64,000 nucleotides of DNA from Streptomyces sp. NBC_01571 (GCF_026339875.1 NZ_JAPEPZ010000001.1:6882001-6946000); one strand, 5' to 3'. Counted from the stretch's first letter, positions 8,330-17,719 are shown. Program-made: numbers and translations. Notes: generated by a model not told the origin, from the letters alone.

Positions 8330-9220
8330 TCAGCCCCGGTGCGGCAGTGAGTCGTCCAGGGGCGGCAGGTCGTCGTACAGCCGCAGTTCGCCCGCGTCGT
8401 CGACGTACGGCAGGAAGTCCGTCTGCGGCAGTACCCAGCCCTCCTCGCCGAAGACGAGCGTGCCCCGCTCGCGCAGCGCGCGGTGCGCCCCGGCCTGCCG
8501 CACCCAGGCCGCCGGATCGGGCCCGAGCAGCTCCCGCAGCCGGGCGGAGCCGGCGAGCAGCGCGGCGAGCAGCTCCGCCTGGTCGCCGCCGCCCGGCCGC
8601 GGCTGTCCGGTGGCCGGGTCCGCCAGCACACCGTGCCCGCTGAAGTAGATGTACGCGCCGCCGAGCCGCTCCCCGGACGGCATCGTCATCTCGAACGCGT
8701 CGCCGGGCAGTATCGCCCGTCGGTAGTCCGGGAACTCGGTGTCGTCGACCGCCTTCAGCTGCGTCGGGTCCAGCCAGGTGACGACCAGCGTGGTCGCGGC
8801 GCCCCGGTCGACGTACGGCGTCCCCGCCACGTAACCCGCCGGACTGATGTGCCCCGAGCAGCCCACCCCGATGCCGCGCACCCGCACCGGCACCATCGGC
8901 ACGGTCGCCGGGATGCCGAGCCGGGTGAGCTTGTGGGCGACCTGGCCGGGGGAGGCGTTCGAACCGACCGCGATCACCGGGTGGCGGTTTCCGGTGCCGG
9001 CCTGACCGAGGTCGGCCAGCGCCTCGTCCAGCCGTTGCTGCGCCTGGCGCTCCTCCACGTACCACTCGCCGAGCCGCAGCGGCCGTACGTCGAGCTGGAG
9101 CAGCTCGCCGCCGGTGAGCAGGGACGGCTCGGGGGTGGGCCGGCCCGGATAGGTGAGCGGCTGCTTGGCGGGCACGTCGTCCAGGCCCAGCGCCTGGAGG
9201 CTTCGGTCCTTCGTGGTCAC
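8330..9220 (-). CDS. Conserved hypothetical protein with a GSNASP motif
   Basis: A 296-residue soluble protein. I do not recognise the family with confidence. A glycine-rich strand-loop HPVIAVGSNASPGQV recalls the YGSN loop of gamma-glutamylcyclotransferase-like folds, and later segments (YVAGTPYVDRG, ILPGDAFEMTMPSGE, GAYIYFSGHG) are strand-rich. This is only a weak hint of such a fold. The GTG at 9220 has GAAGGG 8 nt upstream and fits the start of conserved sequence. It is divergent from the KirBac-like gene. Confidence 0.65.
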   Translation of the reverse strand: MTTKDRSLQALGLDDVPAKQPLTYPGRPTPEPSLLTGGELLQLDVRPLRLGEWYVEERQAQQRLDEALADLGQAGTGNRHPVIAVGSNASPGQVAHKLTRLGIPATVPMVPVRVRGIGVGCSGHISPAGYVAGTPYVDRGAATTLVVTWLDPTQLKAVDDTEFPDYRRAILPGDAFEMTMPSGERLGGAYIYFSGHGVLADPATGQPRPGGGDQAELLAALLAGSARLRELLGPDPAAWVRQAGAHRALRERGTLVFGEEGWVLPQTDFLPYVDDAGELRLYDDLPPLDDSLPHRG

Positions 9221-9355
9221 GGTGACGCCCTTCGGGGGTGGTCGCGCGATACGGGCACAGCCTTTCACGCGAGATGTACCCGGGGCGGTGCCCGCTCTCG
9301 CCCGCCGCGGCAGGGTTGGCCGGAACGGACACCGGGAATCATGCCGTCCCATTCT

Positions 9356-10402
9356 ATGAGTGGGGGCCAAGTCGGTTACGGGGGATGCAAGTTGAGGCGC
9401 ACGAGGCAAGGGGCGGACGCCAGGGGAGCGGCGGGGCGGGGCCGGACGCATCCGCGCTTCCGTACGTCCGTTCGCTGGTGGATCGCCGGACGTACCGTCC
9501 ATGCTCTGCTGTTGATGACGCTCGGCGCGCTGGCCGGGCTCTCCGTCGTCATCGCGACGGCCTGGACACTGACCGAGCACTCCGCACGGTCGATGGCGGA
9601 GCGGTTCTCGAACGGGGAGCGGCTGCTCGACCTCAGTCTCGCGGTGCTGCGGGCCAGCGTCGGCACGGACAGTCTGGCGCCCGAACCGGACAGCACCGCG
9701 CACCAGTTGCTCGCCACGGTCGCCTCCGTCACCGGAGCCATGGTGCCCGCGGTGCTGCTGGGCATCGTACTGATCAAGATGTTCGCGCTGCGGCCGTTCG
9801 TCTGGCGGCAGCGGGCCAGCATCTCGCACGCCTGGACCGCCGACTTCCCGGGCTACTCGCGGCAGCACGCGCACAGCGAGGACGCGATCATCGCCGTCCG
9901 CTTCTACAACCGCTTCGACAACCTGTCCGTCGTGGACCTGCGCGCCCGGGTCCATCTGCGCTATCTGGAGCGCTCCCCGCACGACGGCAGCCTGGTCATC
10001 TACAAGCAGTGGCTGAAGGTCCTGGACGCCAGGGGGGAGCCCGCCGACGAGCGGTACTGGCTCGCCGTCGAGCGCGGGGCGCCGTTCACCGTGTGGATAC
10101 CGGTCCAGGCGCCGGTGGCCGAGCTGCCGTTCCGGCACATCCAGGGCAAGGACCTCACCGGTTCGCACGGCGTGAAGCTGCTGGTGCGGCTGACGGCGCG
10201 GACCGTGGGCCTGGGCACCGAGGTCGCCGACGAGCGCTGGTTCGATCTGGAGGGCGGCGACTTCGAACTCGGCCGCTTCGTGCCGCTGCAGCCCGACCTC
10301 GACAGGGACGTGTGGCGCTGGGAGGGCTGGACGGACTTCGACGGACTGATCCCGGGGCCGTCGCCGGCCGGCGACGACGAGGTCACGCGCCCCGTTCCCT
10401 GA
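9356..10402 (+). CDS. KirBac-like two-helix membrane channel homologue with altered selectivity filter
   Basis: A 348-residue protein with two membrane helices (about 47–70 and 118–143). The segment between them ends in A-SVGTD-SLAPE (filter-equivalent residues 101–105), followed by a Gly-containing second helix ending in KMFALRP. This lines up with pore helix–filter–TM2 of KirBac potassium channels, where the filter is TVGYG or TIGYG. The C-terminal ~200 residues are beta-rich and align by eye with the Kir cytoplasmic immunoglobulin-like domain (AVRFYNR..., GAPFTVWIPVQAPV..., VKLLVRLTARTVG..., LGRFVPL). The filter lacks GYG, so K+ selectivity is doubtful. The ATG start lacks a clear ribosome-binding site. 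Confidence 0.6.
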   Translation: MSGGQVGYGGCKLRRTRQGADARGAAGRGRTHPRFRTSVRWWIAGRTVHALLLMTLGALAGLSVVIATAWTLTEHSARSMAERFSNGERLLDLSLAVLRASVGTDSLAPEPDSTAHQLLATVASVTGAMVPAVLLGIVLIKMFALRPFVWRQRASISHAWTADFPGYSRQHAHSEDAIIAVRFYNRFDNLSVVDLRARVHLRYLERSPHDGSLVIYKQWLKVLDARGEPADERYWLAVERGAPFTVWIPVQAPVAELPFRHIQGKDLTGSHGVKLLVRLTARTVGLGTEVADERWFDLEGGDFELGRFVPLQPDLDRDVWRWEGWTDFDGLIPGPSPAGDDEVTRPVP

Positions 10403-10575
10403 ACGCGCGCACCTCTCGGCCGGCCGGGCGCGCGACCCGTACGTGTCCCGCGCGTTCCGCCCCGGGCGCGCGCCTTCCGGCCGGGCGCCTTCCGGTCAGG
10501 CGCCTTCCGGCCGGGCGCGTTGCGGCCGGGCGCCTTGTGCCCCGTGCGCCTTCCGGCCCGCGGCCCCCGCCTCTC
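10403..10575. repeat. GC-rich degenerate short repeats between convergent genes
   Basis: This convergent spacer contains several near-copies of a ~16–18-bp unit around GCCTTCCGGCCGGGC (about 10470–10565). No gene is visible. The repeats can form many alternative stems and may act as terminator for both neighbours. Confidence 0.5.
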
Positions 10576-11346
10576 CTAGGCGTCCCGCCTCTTGAGCAGC
10601 ACATAGCCGCCCAGGAGTGCCGCGACCACCCACAGCACCATGATCGCGAGGCCGCCCCAGGGGCCGTACGGGGTGTCGTCGCCGATCGGGGTCACCACCC
10701 GCATGATCTTGCTGCCGGCCTGGTCGGGCAGATAGCGGCCGATCTTCTTGGTCGCGGAGACCGCGCCGAGGATGTTGGAGATCAGGAAGAAGAACGGCAT
10801 CAGGATGCCGAGCGAGAGCATCGGACTGCGCAGCATCGTCGCCACACCCATCGAGAACACCGCGATGAGTGTCATGTACAGCCCGCCGCCGATCACCGCG
10901 CGCAGCACCCCGTGGTCACCGATCGACGCCCGGTGCGCGCCGAGCGTCGCCTGCCCGAGGAAGAACGCGACGAAGCTGGTGATGATCCCGACCACGAAGG
11001 CGAGCCCCGTCGCCACCGCGACCTTGCTGAAGAGGAATGTCGCACGCTGCGGGACCGCGGCGAGCGAGGTGCGGATCATGCCGGTGCTGTACTCGTTGCC
11101 GACCACGAGCACCCCGAACACGATCATCGCGAGCTGACCGAGACTCATGCCGGCGAAGCTGATGTACGTCGGGTCGAAGGAGAGCCGGTCCTTCGCGTCC
11201 ATCTTGTCGAACTCGTTCTTGGACAGCAGCGAGATCAGGATGCCGAGCGCGATCGTGACGACGGCGGCGAGGCTGAGTGTCCAGACCGTGGAGGCAACGG
11301 ACCGGATCTTGGTCCACTCGGACCTGAGGACCTGGGAGGCCGCCAT
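10576..11346 (-). CDS. ABC-2 type transporter permease (paralogue)
   Basis: A 256-residue membrane protein with about six hydrophobic segments. It starts with SEWTKIRSVASTVWTLSL and contains VGNEYSTGMIRTSLAAVPQR, the same landmarks as the permease at 5989–6834, but it lacks that protein's Pro/Gln-rich N-terminal extension. Its ATG begins 2 nt after the stop of the upstream ATPase gene. It forms the membrane part of a second exporter of unknown cargo. Confidence 0.88.
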   Translation of the reverse strand: MAASQVLRSEWTKIRSVASTVWTLSLAAVVTIALGILISLLSKNEFDKMDAKDRLSFDPTYISFAGMSLGQLAMIVFGVLVVGNEYSTGMIRTSLAAVPQRATFLFSKVAVATGLAFVVGIITSFVAFFLGQATLGAHRASIGDHGVLRAVIGGGLYMTLIAVFSMGVATMLRSPMLSLGILMPFFFLISNILGAVSATKKIGRYLPDQAGSKIMRVVTPIGDDTPYGPWGGLAIMVLWVVAALLGGYVLLKRRDA

Positions 11347-11348
11347 GC

Positions 11349-12299
11349 TCAGGATTCCTTCCGCCAGTCGCCGCCCCACTCGCGGGGCGGGGTGTCGGAG
11401 TGCGCGTGGTATTCCACCGACTCCGCGGTCAGCTGCATGAAGGCCTCCTCCAGGGAGGCCTGCTGGGGACTCAGCTCGTGCAGCACGAGCTGGTGACGTG
11501 CGGCCAGCTCACCGATCTGCTCGGACTTGCCGCCGTCCACCTCCAGGGCGCCGCTGCCGCTCTCGACGACGGTGATCCCGGCCTCGTGCAGTACATCGAG
11601 CAACCGCTCGCGCTGCGGGGTGCGGATCCGGACGTACGACCGGGAGTTGCGCTGGATGAAGTCGGCCATGGAGGTGTCGGCCAGCAGCCGGCCCTGCCCG
11701 ATGACGACGAGATGGTCGGCGGTCAGCGCCATCTCGCTCATGAGGTGACTGGACACGAACACGGTCCGTCCCTGGGAGGCCAGCGACTTCATCAGGTTGC
11801 GGATCCAGTGGATGCCCTCGGGGTCGAGGCCGTTGACCGGCTCGTCGAACATCAGGATCCGCGGGTCGCCGAGCAGCGCGCCCGCGATGCCGAGCCGTTG
11901 GCCCATGCCGAGCGAGAAGCCCTTGGCCTTCTTCCGCGCGACCGCGGTGAGCCCCACCGTGTCGAGGACCTCGTCCACCCGCGCCCTCGGGATGCCGTTG
12001 CTCTGCGCGAGACAGAGCAGGTGGTTGAAGGCGCTGCGGCCACCGTGCATGGCCTTGGCGTCCAGCAGGGCGCCGATGTACTTCAGCGGGTCCTTGAGGT
12101 GGTCGTAGTGCTGTCCGTCGATGCGTACGTCGCCCGCGGTGGGCCGGTCGAGCCCGAGCATCATCCGCATGGTGGTCGACTTGCCGGCGCCGTTGGGCCC
12201 GAGGAACCCCGTCACGATGCCGGGTCTGACGGCGAAGGAGAGCTGATCGACCGCCACCTTCTCGCCGTACCGTTTGGTCAGCCCCTCGAGCTCGATCAT
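11349..12299 (-). CDS. ABC transporter ATP-binding protein (paralogue)
   Basis: A 316-residue ATPase. Walker A is GPNGAGKST, the signature region is KGFSLGMGQRLG and Walker B is ILMFDEPVNGLDPEG. It is highly similar to the ATPase at 6831–8078 through the nucleotide-binding domain, but has only a short C-terminal tail (ending WRKES). It begins MIELEGLTKRYG. It is paired with the permease 2 nt downstream. The repeated ATPase–permease pair suggests an old duplication of the whole two-gene cassette. Confidence 0.92.
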   Translation of the reverse strand: MIELEGLTKRYGEKVAVDQLSFAVRPGIVTGFLGPNGAGKSTTMRMMLGLDRPTAGDVRIDGQHYDHLKDPLKYIGALLDAKAMHGGRSAFNHLLCLAQSNGIPRARVDEVLDTVGLTAVARKKAKGFSLGMGQRLGIAGALLGDPRILMFDEPVNGLDPEGIHWIRNLMKSLASQGRTVFVSSHLMSEMALTADHLVVIGQGRLLADTSMADFIQRNSRSYVRIRTPQRERLLDVLHEAGITVVESGSGALEVDGGKSEQIGELAARHQLVLHELSPQQASLEEAFMQLTAESVEYHAHSDTPPREWGGDWRKES

Positions 12300-12430
12300 G
12301 CGGCCACGGTAGGGCGGACCCCTGGGCCGCGCTACTTGAGCGAGCGGGCCTTTGCCGCTTGTTCACCGGGGTTCACCGCCGCGCCGCCGGGGCTTGTCGC
12401 GCGGTTCCCCGTACCCCTGCCGGCGCCCAC

Positions 12431-12469
12431 GGCTGCGGCCCGCACCCGAGGAGGGTGCGGGCCGCAGCC
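12431..12469 (-). terminator. filP terminator hairpin
   Basis: A perfect 17-bp stem (GGCTGCGGCCCGCACCC at 12431–12447 with its complement at 12453–12469) and loop GAGGA. It lies 16 nt beyond the filP stop codon on the minus strand. Confidence 0.85.
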
Positions 12470-12484
12470 GCGGGCAGGAACCGG

Positions 12485-13420
12485 TTACCGGGTCTGCTGG
12501 GCCGGAACCCCGCGGGAGATCGGCTCGTCCTCGGCCGGCGTGCTCGCGGCGGCCACCGCGGCGCCCGTGAGCGTCGCGAGCATCTCGCGGACGTTCGTGA
12601 GCTGGGCGTTGATGGAGTCGCGACGGTTCGTCAGCGCCGCCAGCTCGCGCTCGGATTCCGAGCGGATGCGGTCGGCCTTGGCGTTCGCGTCGGCGACGAT
12701 GTCCTCGGCCTGGCGCTGGGCCGTCTCCACCGTCTGGCGGGCGCGGCGCTCGGCGTCCGTGCGCAGCTTCTCGGCCTCCAGGCGGAGCTGCTCCGCGCGG
12801 TGCTCGATCTCCGCGAGGCGCTTCTCGGCCTTGGCCTGACGCGAGGCCAGGTCACGCTCGGACTGCTCACGGCGCTTGGCGAGGTTCGTCTCGAAGTCGG
12901 CGGCGGCCTGCGCGGCCTTGGCGCGGGTCTCCTCGAAGAGGGCGTCCGCCTCCTCGCGCTTCGACTGGGCGTCCTTCTGCGCCTCCTGGCGCAGCTGAGA
13001 GGCGTCGCTCTTGGCCTTCTCGACGATCCGGACGCCCTCGTCCTCCGCCTTGGACTTGCGGTCCGCAGCGAACGATTCTGCATCGTTGCGGACCTGCTGC
13101 GCGGCCGACTCGGCGAGCTCACGGTGCTGCTCGGACGCGCGACGGGCCTCATCGCGCAGATCCTTCGCCTCCTCCTCGGCGAGGCGGAGGATCTTCTCGA
13201 CCCGCGCGCCGAGACCCGCGTACGACGGTTCGGCGTCGGTGACCTGGGCCTGGGCGTTCTGCGTTTCGAGGTGGAGCTCCTCGATGCGCTTCTCGAGAGC
13301 GGTGATACGGGCCAGAGCGCTGTCACGGTCGGAGACGAGCTTCGAAATGCGTTCGTCCACCTGAGCGCGGTCGTACCCACGCCGCACAAGCTCGAAGCCG
13401 TAGGGGGAAGTGTCGCTCAT
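12485..13420 (-). CDS. filP: Filament-forming coiled-coil protein FilP
   Basis: A 311-residue protein that is almost entirely charged coiled coil (Ala/Glu/Lys/Arg/Gln heptads, about residues 20–270). A short N-terminal segment (MSDTSPYGFELVRRGYDRAQVDERI) resembles the start of DivIVA-type proteins. FilP of S. coelicolor self-assembles into intermediate-filament-like structures behind hyphal tips and contributes to cell stiffness and DivIVA-linked polarity. The ATG at 13420 begins the conserved SPYGFELVRRGYDR motif. It sits downstream of scy, its known partner, in the same orientation, with a 181-nt gap that contains a hairpin. Confidence 0.93.
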   Translation of the reverse strand: MSDTSPYGFELVRRGYDRAQVDERISKLVSDRDSALARITALEKRIEELHLETQNAQAQVTDAEPSYAGLGARVEKILRLAEEEAKDLRDEARRASEQHRELAESAAQQVRNDAESFAADRKSKAEDEGVRIVEKAKSDASQLRQEAQKDAQSKREEADALFEETRAKAAQAAADFETNLAKRREQSERDLASRQAKAEKRLAEIEHRAEQLRLEAEKLRTDAERRARQTVETAQRQAEDIVADANAKADRIRSESERELAALTNRRDSINAQLTNVREMLATLTGAAVAAASTPAEDEPISRGVPAQQTR

Positions 13421-13559
13421 GGGGTTCCTGTCGAATGAGACCGGTGAGGTGATAGGGGGAATCCTAGGGGCCAAAGCGGTGTGTCATCGAGCGGATACGT
13501 GTTTGATCTGGAGAATGACACTCCTTTTGGGTGGCTGGCTGCCAGAGTGCTTGCCAGAG

Positions 13560-13587
13560 TCCGCACCAAAGGTCCGAAAGGTGCGGA
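13560..13587 (-). terminator. Hairpin between scy and filP
   Basis: The 8-bp arms TCCGCACC (13560–13567) and GGTGCGGA (13580–13587) enclose a 12-nt loop, starting 15 nt past the scy stop. This is a moderate stem that could terminate or attenuate readthrough into filP. An imperfect direct repeat (two GCCAGAGT blocks, about 13540–13560) adjoins it. Confidence 0.5.
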
Positions 13588-13601
13588 ATGGGAGCTTCTG
13601 G

Positions 13602-16600
13602 CTAGCCCTCTGACGACTTGCCACCCGATCGGGGTGCGCCGACGGCGGCGCCCGCCTTGACCCCACCGTCCTTGTTGCCCGACGGGGCCTCAAAGGATTC
13701 CAACGCCTCCAGGACGTCCTGGACACGGGAGATCTCGGCGTTGATGTCCTCGCGCCGGCGGACCAGCACCTCCAGCTCGTGCTTGCCCTCCTCGACCGCG
13801 CGCCGTGCCTCACGGATGGCCTCGGCCTTGATCTCCGTCGCCTCGGCGACGAGCGAGGTCTTCTTCTGCTCGGCCTCCTTGAGGAGACCCTCGGCCTTCT
13901 TGACGGCGGCGATGCGCACCTTGCTCGCCTCGGAGTTGGCCTCCGAGACCAGATCCTTCGCCTTCGCCTCGGCCTCGGCGAGCTGGTCCTCGGCCGCCTT
14001 CACGAGCGCGTCGCAGCGCTCGCCGGCGTTCTTCATCGTCTCGGCCGACTCGCGGCGGGCCCGCTCGTGCAGCTCCTCGATCTCGGAGGTGACGCGGTCG
14101 CGCAGCTCCTCCGCCCGTTCCCTTATGGCGGTCGCGTCCCGGCGGGCACCGACCAGCAGCTCGTCCGCGTCCGTACGGGCCCGCTCCACAAGGGAGTTGC
14201 CCTCCACGGTCGCCTCGGAGACAAGGCGCTCGGCCTCGTTGCGGGCCGCGCCCACCATCGTGTCGGCCTGGCTCTCGGCGTCCGCCGTGGTCTTCTGCGC
14301 GCTCTGCTGAGCCTCCGCCAGCAGCTTGTCGGCCTCCGACGCCGTCTCCGAGATGAGCGTGTCGACCTGCTCGGCCGCCTCGGAGCGCCGCTTGTTGGCC
14401 TCCTGGCGCGCCGCGTCCAGCGTCCGGTCGGCCTCCTCGCGCGCGGCCGCGGTGAGCCGCTCCGCCTCCGCCTCCGCCTCGGACTTGACCCGCGCGGCCT
14501 CGGTACGGACCCGCTCGGCGTGCTGCTGCGCGGAACCGACCGTGTCGGCGGCCTCGGCGCGCAGCCGCTCCGCCTCCCCGGTCGCCTCCGCGAGCAACTG
14601 ATCGGCCTTGGCGGTGGATTCGGCGCGGACCCGCTCGGCCTCCGCGTTCGTCTCGTTCGTCAGCCGCTCCGCCTCGGAGCGTGCCTCGTTGATGAGGGTG
14701 TCCGCCTGCGTGGCCGCGTCCGAACGGATCCGGTTCGCGTCCTCCCGGGCCTCCGCGCGGGTGCGCGAGGCGTCCTGGTCGGCGTTGGCGATGGCGTCCG
14801 ACACCTCGGTGCGCACCCGCTGGGCGTGTTCCGAGGCCTCCGAGCGCAGCCGCTCGGACTCGGTGATGGCCTCCGAGACCGTGCGCTCCGCGAGGGACTT
14901 GGCGGCTTCCGTCTCCTCGGCCGCCTCGCGCCGGACCCGGCCGGCGTCCTCGGAGGCGCGTTCCCGCTCGGCGTACGCGTCGGCGCGGACCCGGTCCGCC
15001 TCCTCCTGCGCCTCGGTGCGGGTACGGTCCGCCGCGTGCTCGGCGGCGGAGCGCAGGCCCGAGATCTCCTCCTGGGCCTGCTCGTGCAGGCCGGCCACGG
15101 AGTCGCGCACCTGCTGTGCGGTCTGCTCGGCGTTCGAGACCATCTCGGTCGCGCGCCGGTCGGCCTCCTCGACCAGCCGTACGGCCTCGGCCTGGGCCTC
15201 CTCCACACGGTTGCGCGCGGAGGCGAGGAGCTCCTCGCTCTGCTCGCGGGCCCGCTCGCGCTCCTGGTCGGCCTCCTGGCGTGCCGAACCGAGCAGTTCC
15301 TCGGCCTCGCGGCGGCGCCGGACGGCCTCCTCCTGGGCGGCGGCCAGCGTCTCGGCGCCCTCCGTCGCCAGCCGCTCGGCCGCGGCCTGGGCCTCGGCCC
15401 GTACCCGGTCGGCGCTGTCCTGGGCCTCCGACTTCAGCCGCTCGGCCTCCGCCGCGGCCTCCGAACGCAGCCGTACGGCGATGTTCTCGCCCTCGGCCCG
15501 TGACGCCGAGGCGTCCGCGGCGGCCTCGTTGCGCAGCCGGTCGGCTTCCGCCTCGGCCTGCGCCTGCAGCGTACGGATCCGCTCGGCGGCCTCGCCGCGC
15601 AGCCGCTCGGTCTCCTCGGCGGCCTCGCGGCGGATCCGCTCGGCCTCCGCCCGCGCGTCGCTCAGCGCCTGCTCGGCCGAGGCGAGCCGCTGCTCGGCCT
15701 CGGTGTGCAGCCGGGTCAGCTCCTCGGCGGCCTCCGTCCGGCGGGCCGCTATGGCGCGCTCGGAGTCCTCGCGCACCGCCTCGGCGGCCCGCTCGGCCTC
15801 CGCCTTGATCGTCTCGGCGAGCTCGACGGCCTCGGCGCGGTTGTTCTCGGCCTCCTTGCGGGTGCGCTCCAGGGTCTCCTCGGCCTGCCGGCGCAGCGCC
15901 GTGGCGCGCTCGATGGCCTCGGTGCGCACACGCTCACTGTCGGTGGTCGCGGTCGTCCGCAGCTCGTCCGCGTCCGCCTTGGCCTTCGCGAGCAGTTCCT
16001 CGGCGGTCTTGGCCGCCTCCTCGATCTGCTGGACGGCCTCGCGCCGGGCCTCGCTGCGGATGCGTTCGCCCTCGGCGTTCGCGTCGGCACGCAGCTGCTC
16101 GGCCTCGCCGCGCAGCCGGCGCGCCTCCTCCTGCAGCTCGACCGTCTTGGCGCGGTACTCCTTGGTGTCGTCCTTCGCCGTGCCCTTGAGCTGCTCGGCG
16201 ATGTCGTGCGCCTCGGCGCGCAGCCGGTCCGCCTCGGACTCCGCCTCGGTGCGGATCCGCTCGGCCTCCTCGGCCGCCGCCTTCGTGGTCTTCCTGGCGT
16301 CCTCGGACGCCTTGTTGAGCACGTCCTCGGCGGTACGGGCCGCCTTGGACAGCTGGGAGGCGGTCTCCTCCGCGGTGAGACTGCGGGCGTTCTCCTCGGC
16401 CTCGGCGACGATCTTCTCGGCCTTGGCACGGGCCTCCGCGACGACCTGCTCGGCCTCGGACCTGGTGGTCTCGGCCTCCTTGGTGGCCTCGCTGACCAGC
16501 CGGGCGACCTGCTCCTTCGCCGTGCGGGTGCGCTGTTCGTTCGCCGACTCGGCGCCGGCCAGGGCCTTGGCCGCGGCGTCCTTCGCCTCGGTGACGACCT

Positions 16601-17453
16601 TGTCCGCCTCGGCCCGTGCCTCGCGCAGCGCCGTCTCGGCGGCCGTCATCCGCTGCTCGGCGGCCCGGCTCAGCTCGGTGGCCTGGCGGCGGGCGCTGTC
16701 CGACTCGTTCGCCGTGGAGCTGCGCAGTTGCTCGGCGTGTTCGGTGGCCTCCTGGGCCTGGGTGGACGCGGCGTTCAGCAGCCGTTCGGCGTCCGTGCGG
16801 GCCCGGCGCAGCAGCGCCTCGGCCTCGGCACGGGCCGACTCGGCGTCGTTCGTCAGCCGCTGGCGGGCCTCGGCCGCGATCCGCTCGGCCTCCGCGCGAG
16901 CGGCGCTCAGCGCCTGGTCCGCCTCGACCCGCGACTCGTCGAGGAGACGGCGGGCCTGCTGCTCGCTGCGGGCGCGCAGCTGCTCGGCCCAGGCCACGTT
17001 CTCGTTGACGTGCGACTCGACGGTCTGACGGCGTTCGGCCAGCTCCTGGTCGAGCTGCTGACGCCGCGCGACCGCCTCGGCGTGCAGCTCGGCCTGCAGG
17101 CGGGCGGCCTGCTCGGCGTGCTCCTGGAGGATGCGCTGCGTCTGCGCCCGGGCCTGGCTCATCTCGCGCTCGGCATCGGCGCGCAGCTGATCTGCCTGGA
17201 TCTGGGCATTACGGAGCAACTGCTCGGCCTGGTAGCCGAGGTCGCCGCCGCTGTCGTAGGCAGGCCGGGTCGCCAGACTGCGGCGCGCCTCGTGCAGCTT
17301 GGCGCGCAGCACCTCGACCTGATAGCCGAGGTCCTCGGCGTGCTGGACGGCCTTCTCCCGCTCGGTCTTCAGCCGCTCCATCTCGGCCTCGAACCGAGAG
17401 AGGTGGTCGACGTCAGCCGCCGGCTCTCGCTCCTGGCGTTCGTAGCCCCGCAC
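13602..17453 (-). CDS. scy: Cellular polarity scaffold Scy, giant coiled-coil protein
   Basis: A ~1283-residue protein. A short N-terminal heptad region (SRFEAEMERLKTEREKAVQHAEDLGYQVEVL) is followed by over 1100 residues of Ala/Glu/Arg-rich repeats with an 11- or 51-residue feel, the unusual coiled coil described for Scy. Scy assembles with DivIVA and FilP into the tip-organising centre of hyphae and controls branching and tip number. The start is placed at GTG 17453 (VRGYERQEREPAADVDHLSRF), the usual N-terminus; a TTG ten codons upstream is less likely. The last ~35 residues are Gly/Ala/Lys-rich and likely disordered. The repetitive codons keep several antisense frames open, but these are not genes. 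Confidence 0.93.
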   Translation of the reverse strand: MRGYERQEREPAADVDHLSRFEAEMERLKTEREKAVQHAEDLGYQVEVLRAKLHEARRSLATRPAYDSGGDLGYQAEQLLRNAQIQADQLRADAEREMSQARAQTQRILQEHAEQAARLQAELHAEAVARRQQLDQELAERRQTVESHVNENVAWAEQLRARSEQQARRLLDESRVEADQALSAARAEAERIAAEARQRLTNDAESARAEAEALLRRARTDAERLLNAASTQAQEATEHAEQLRSSTANESDSARRQATELSRAAEQRMTAAETALREARAEADKVVTEAKDAAAKALAGAESANEQRTRTAKEQVARLVSEATKEAETTRSEAEQVVAEARAKAEKIVAEAEENARSLTAEETASQLSKAARTAEDVLNKASEDARKTTKAAAEEAERIRTEAESEADRLRAEAHDIAEQLKGTAKDDTKEYRAKTVELQEEARRLRGEAEQLRADANAEGERIRSEARREAVQQIEEAAKTAEELLAKAKADADELRTTATTDSERVRTEAIERATALRRQAEETLERTRKEAENNRAEAVELAETIKAEAERAAEAVREDSERAIAARRTEAAEELTRLHTEAEQRLASAEQALSDARAEAERIRREAAEETERLRGEAAERIRTLQAQAEAEADRLRNEAAADASASRAEGENIAVRLRSEAAAEAERLKSEAQDSADRVRAEAQAAAERLATEGAETLAAAQEEAVRRRREAEELLGSARQEADQERERAREQSEELLASARNRVEEAQAEAVRLVEEADRRATEMVSNAEQTAQQVRDSVAGLHEQAQEEISGLRSAAEHAADRTRTEAQEEADRVRADAYAERERASEDAGRVRREAAEETEAAKSLAERTVSEAITESERLRSEASEHAQRVRTEVSDAIANADQDASRTRAEAREDANRIRSDAATQADTLINEARSEAERLTNETNAEAERVRAESTAKADQLLAEATGEAERLRAEAADTVGSAQQHAERVRTEAARVKSEAEAEAERLTAAAREEADRTLDAARQEANKRRSEAAEQVDTLISETASEADKLLAEAQQSAQKTTADAESQADTMVGAARNEAERLVSEATVEGNSLVERARTDADELLVGARRDATAIRERAEELRDRVTSEIEELHERARRESAETMKNAGERCDALVKAAEDQLAEAEAKAKDLVSEANSEASKVRIAAVKKAEGLLKEAEQKKTSLVAEATEIKAEAIREARRAVEEGKHELEVLVRRREDINAEISRVQDVLEALESFEAPSGNKDGGVKAGAAVGAPRSGGKSSEG

Positions 17454-17719
17454 TGCGCGGTCCCATCCGTCCCCTGGTCGCAAGTCTCTCCAAACGAGCC
17501 CCGTCCATCCGCCGAACGGTGCCCCCGGGGAATGGTGTCAGATCAACAGCGGAGCACGGGCTGCTGCCCCGACGCTCGTCCCCCGAAAACCTGGACCCCG
17601 GCCCTCGGCCGCGCCGTCGTCACGACGGCACGACCTCGGAGCCCGTCGCCGGACAGGCCCCGGGCCGCCCCGAAATGGCAGCGGCCGCCTCCAACCCTAC
17701 CGGCCCAGATATACGGAGG

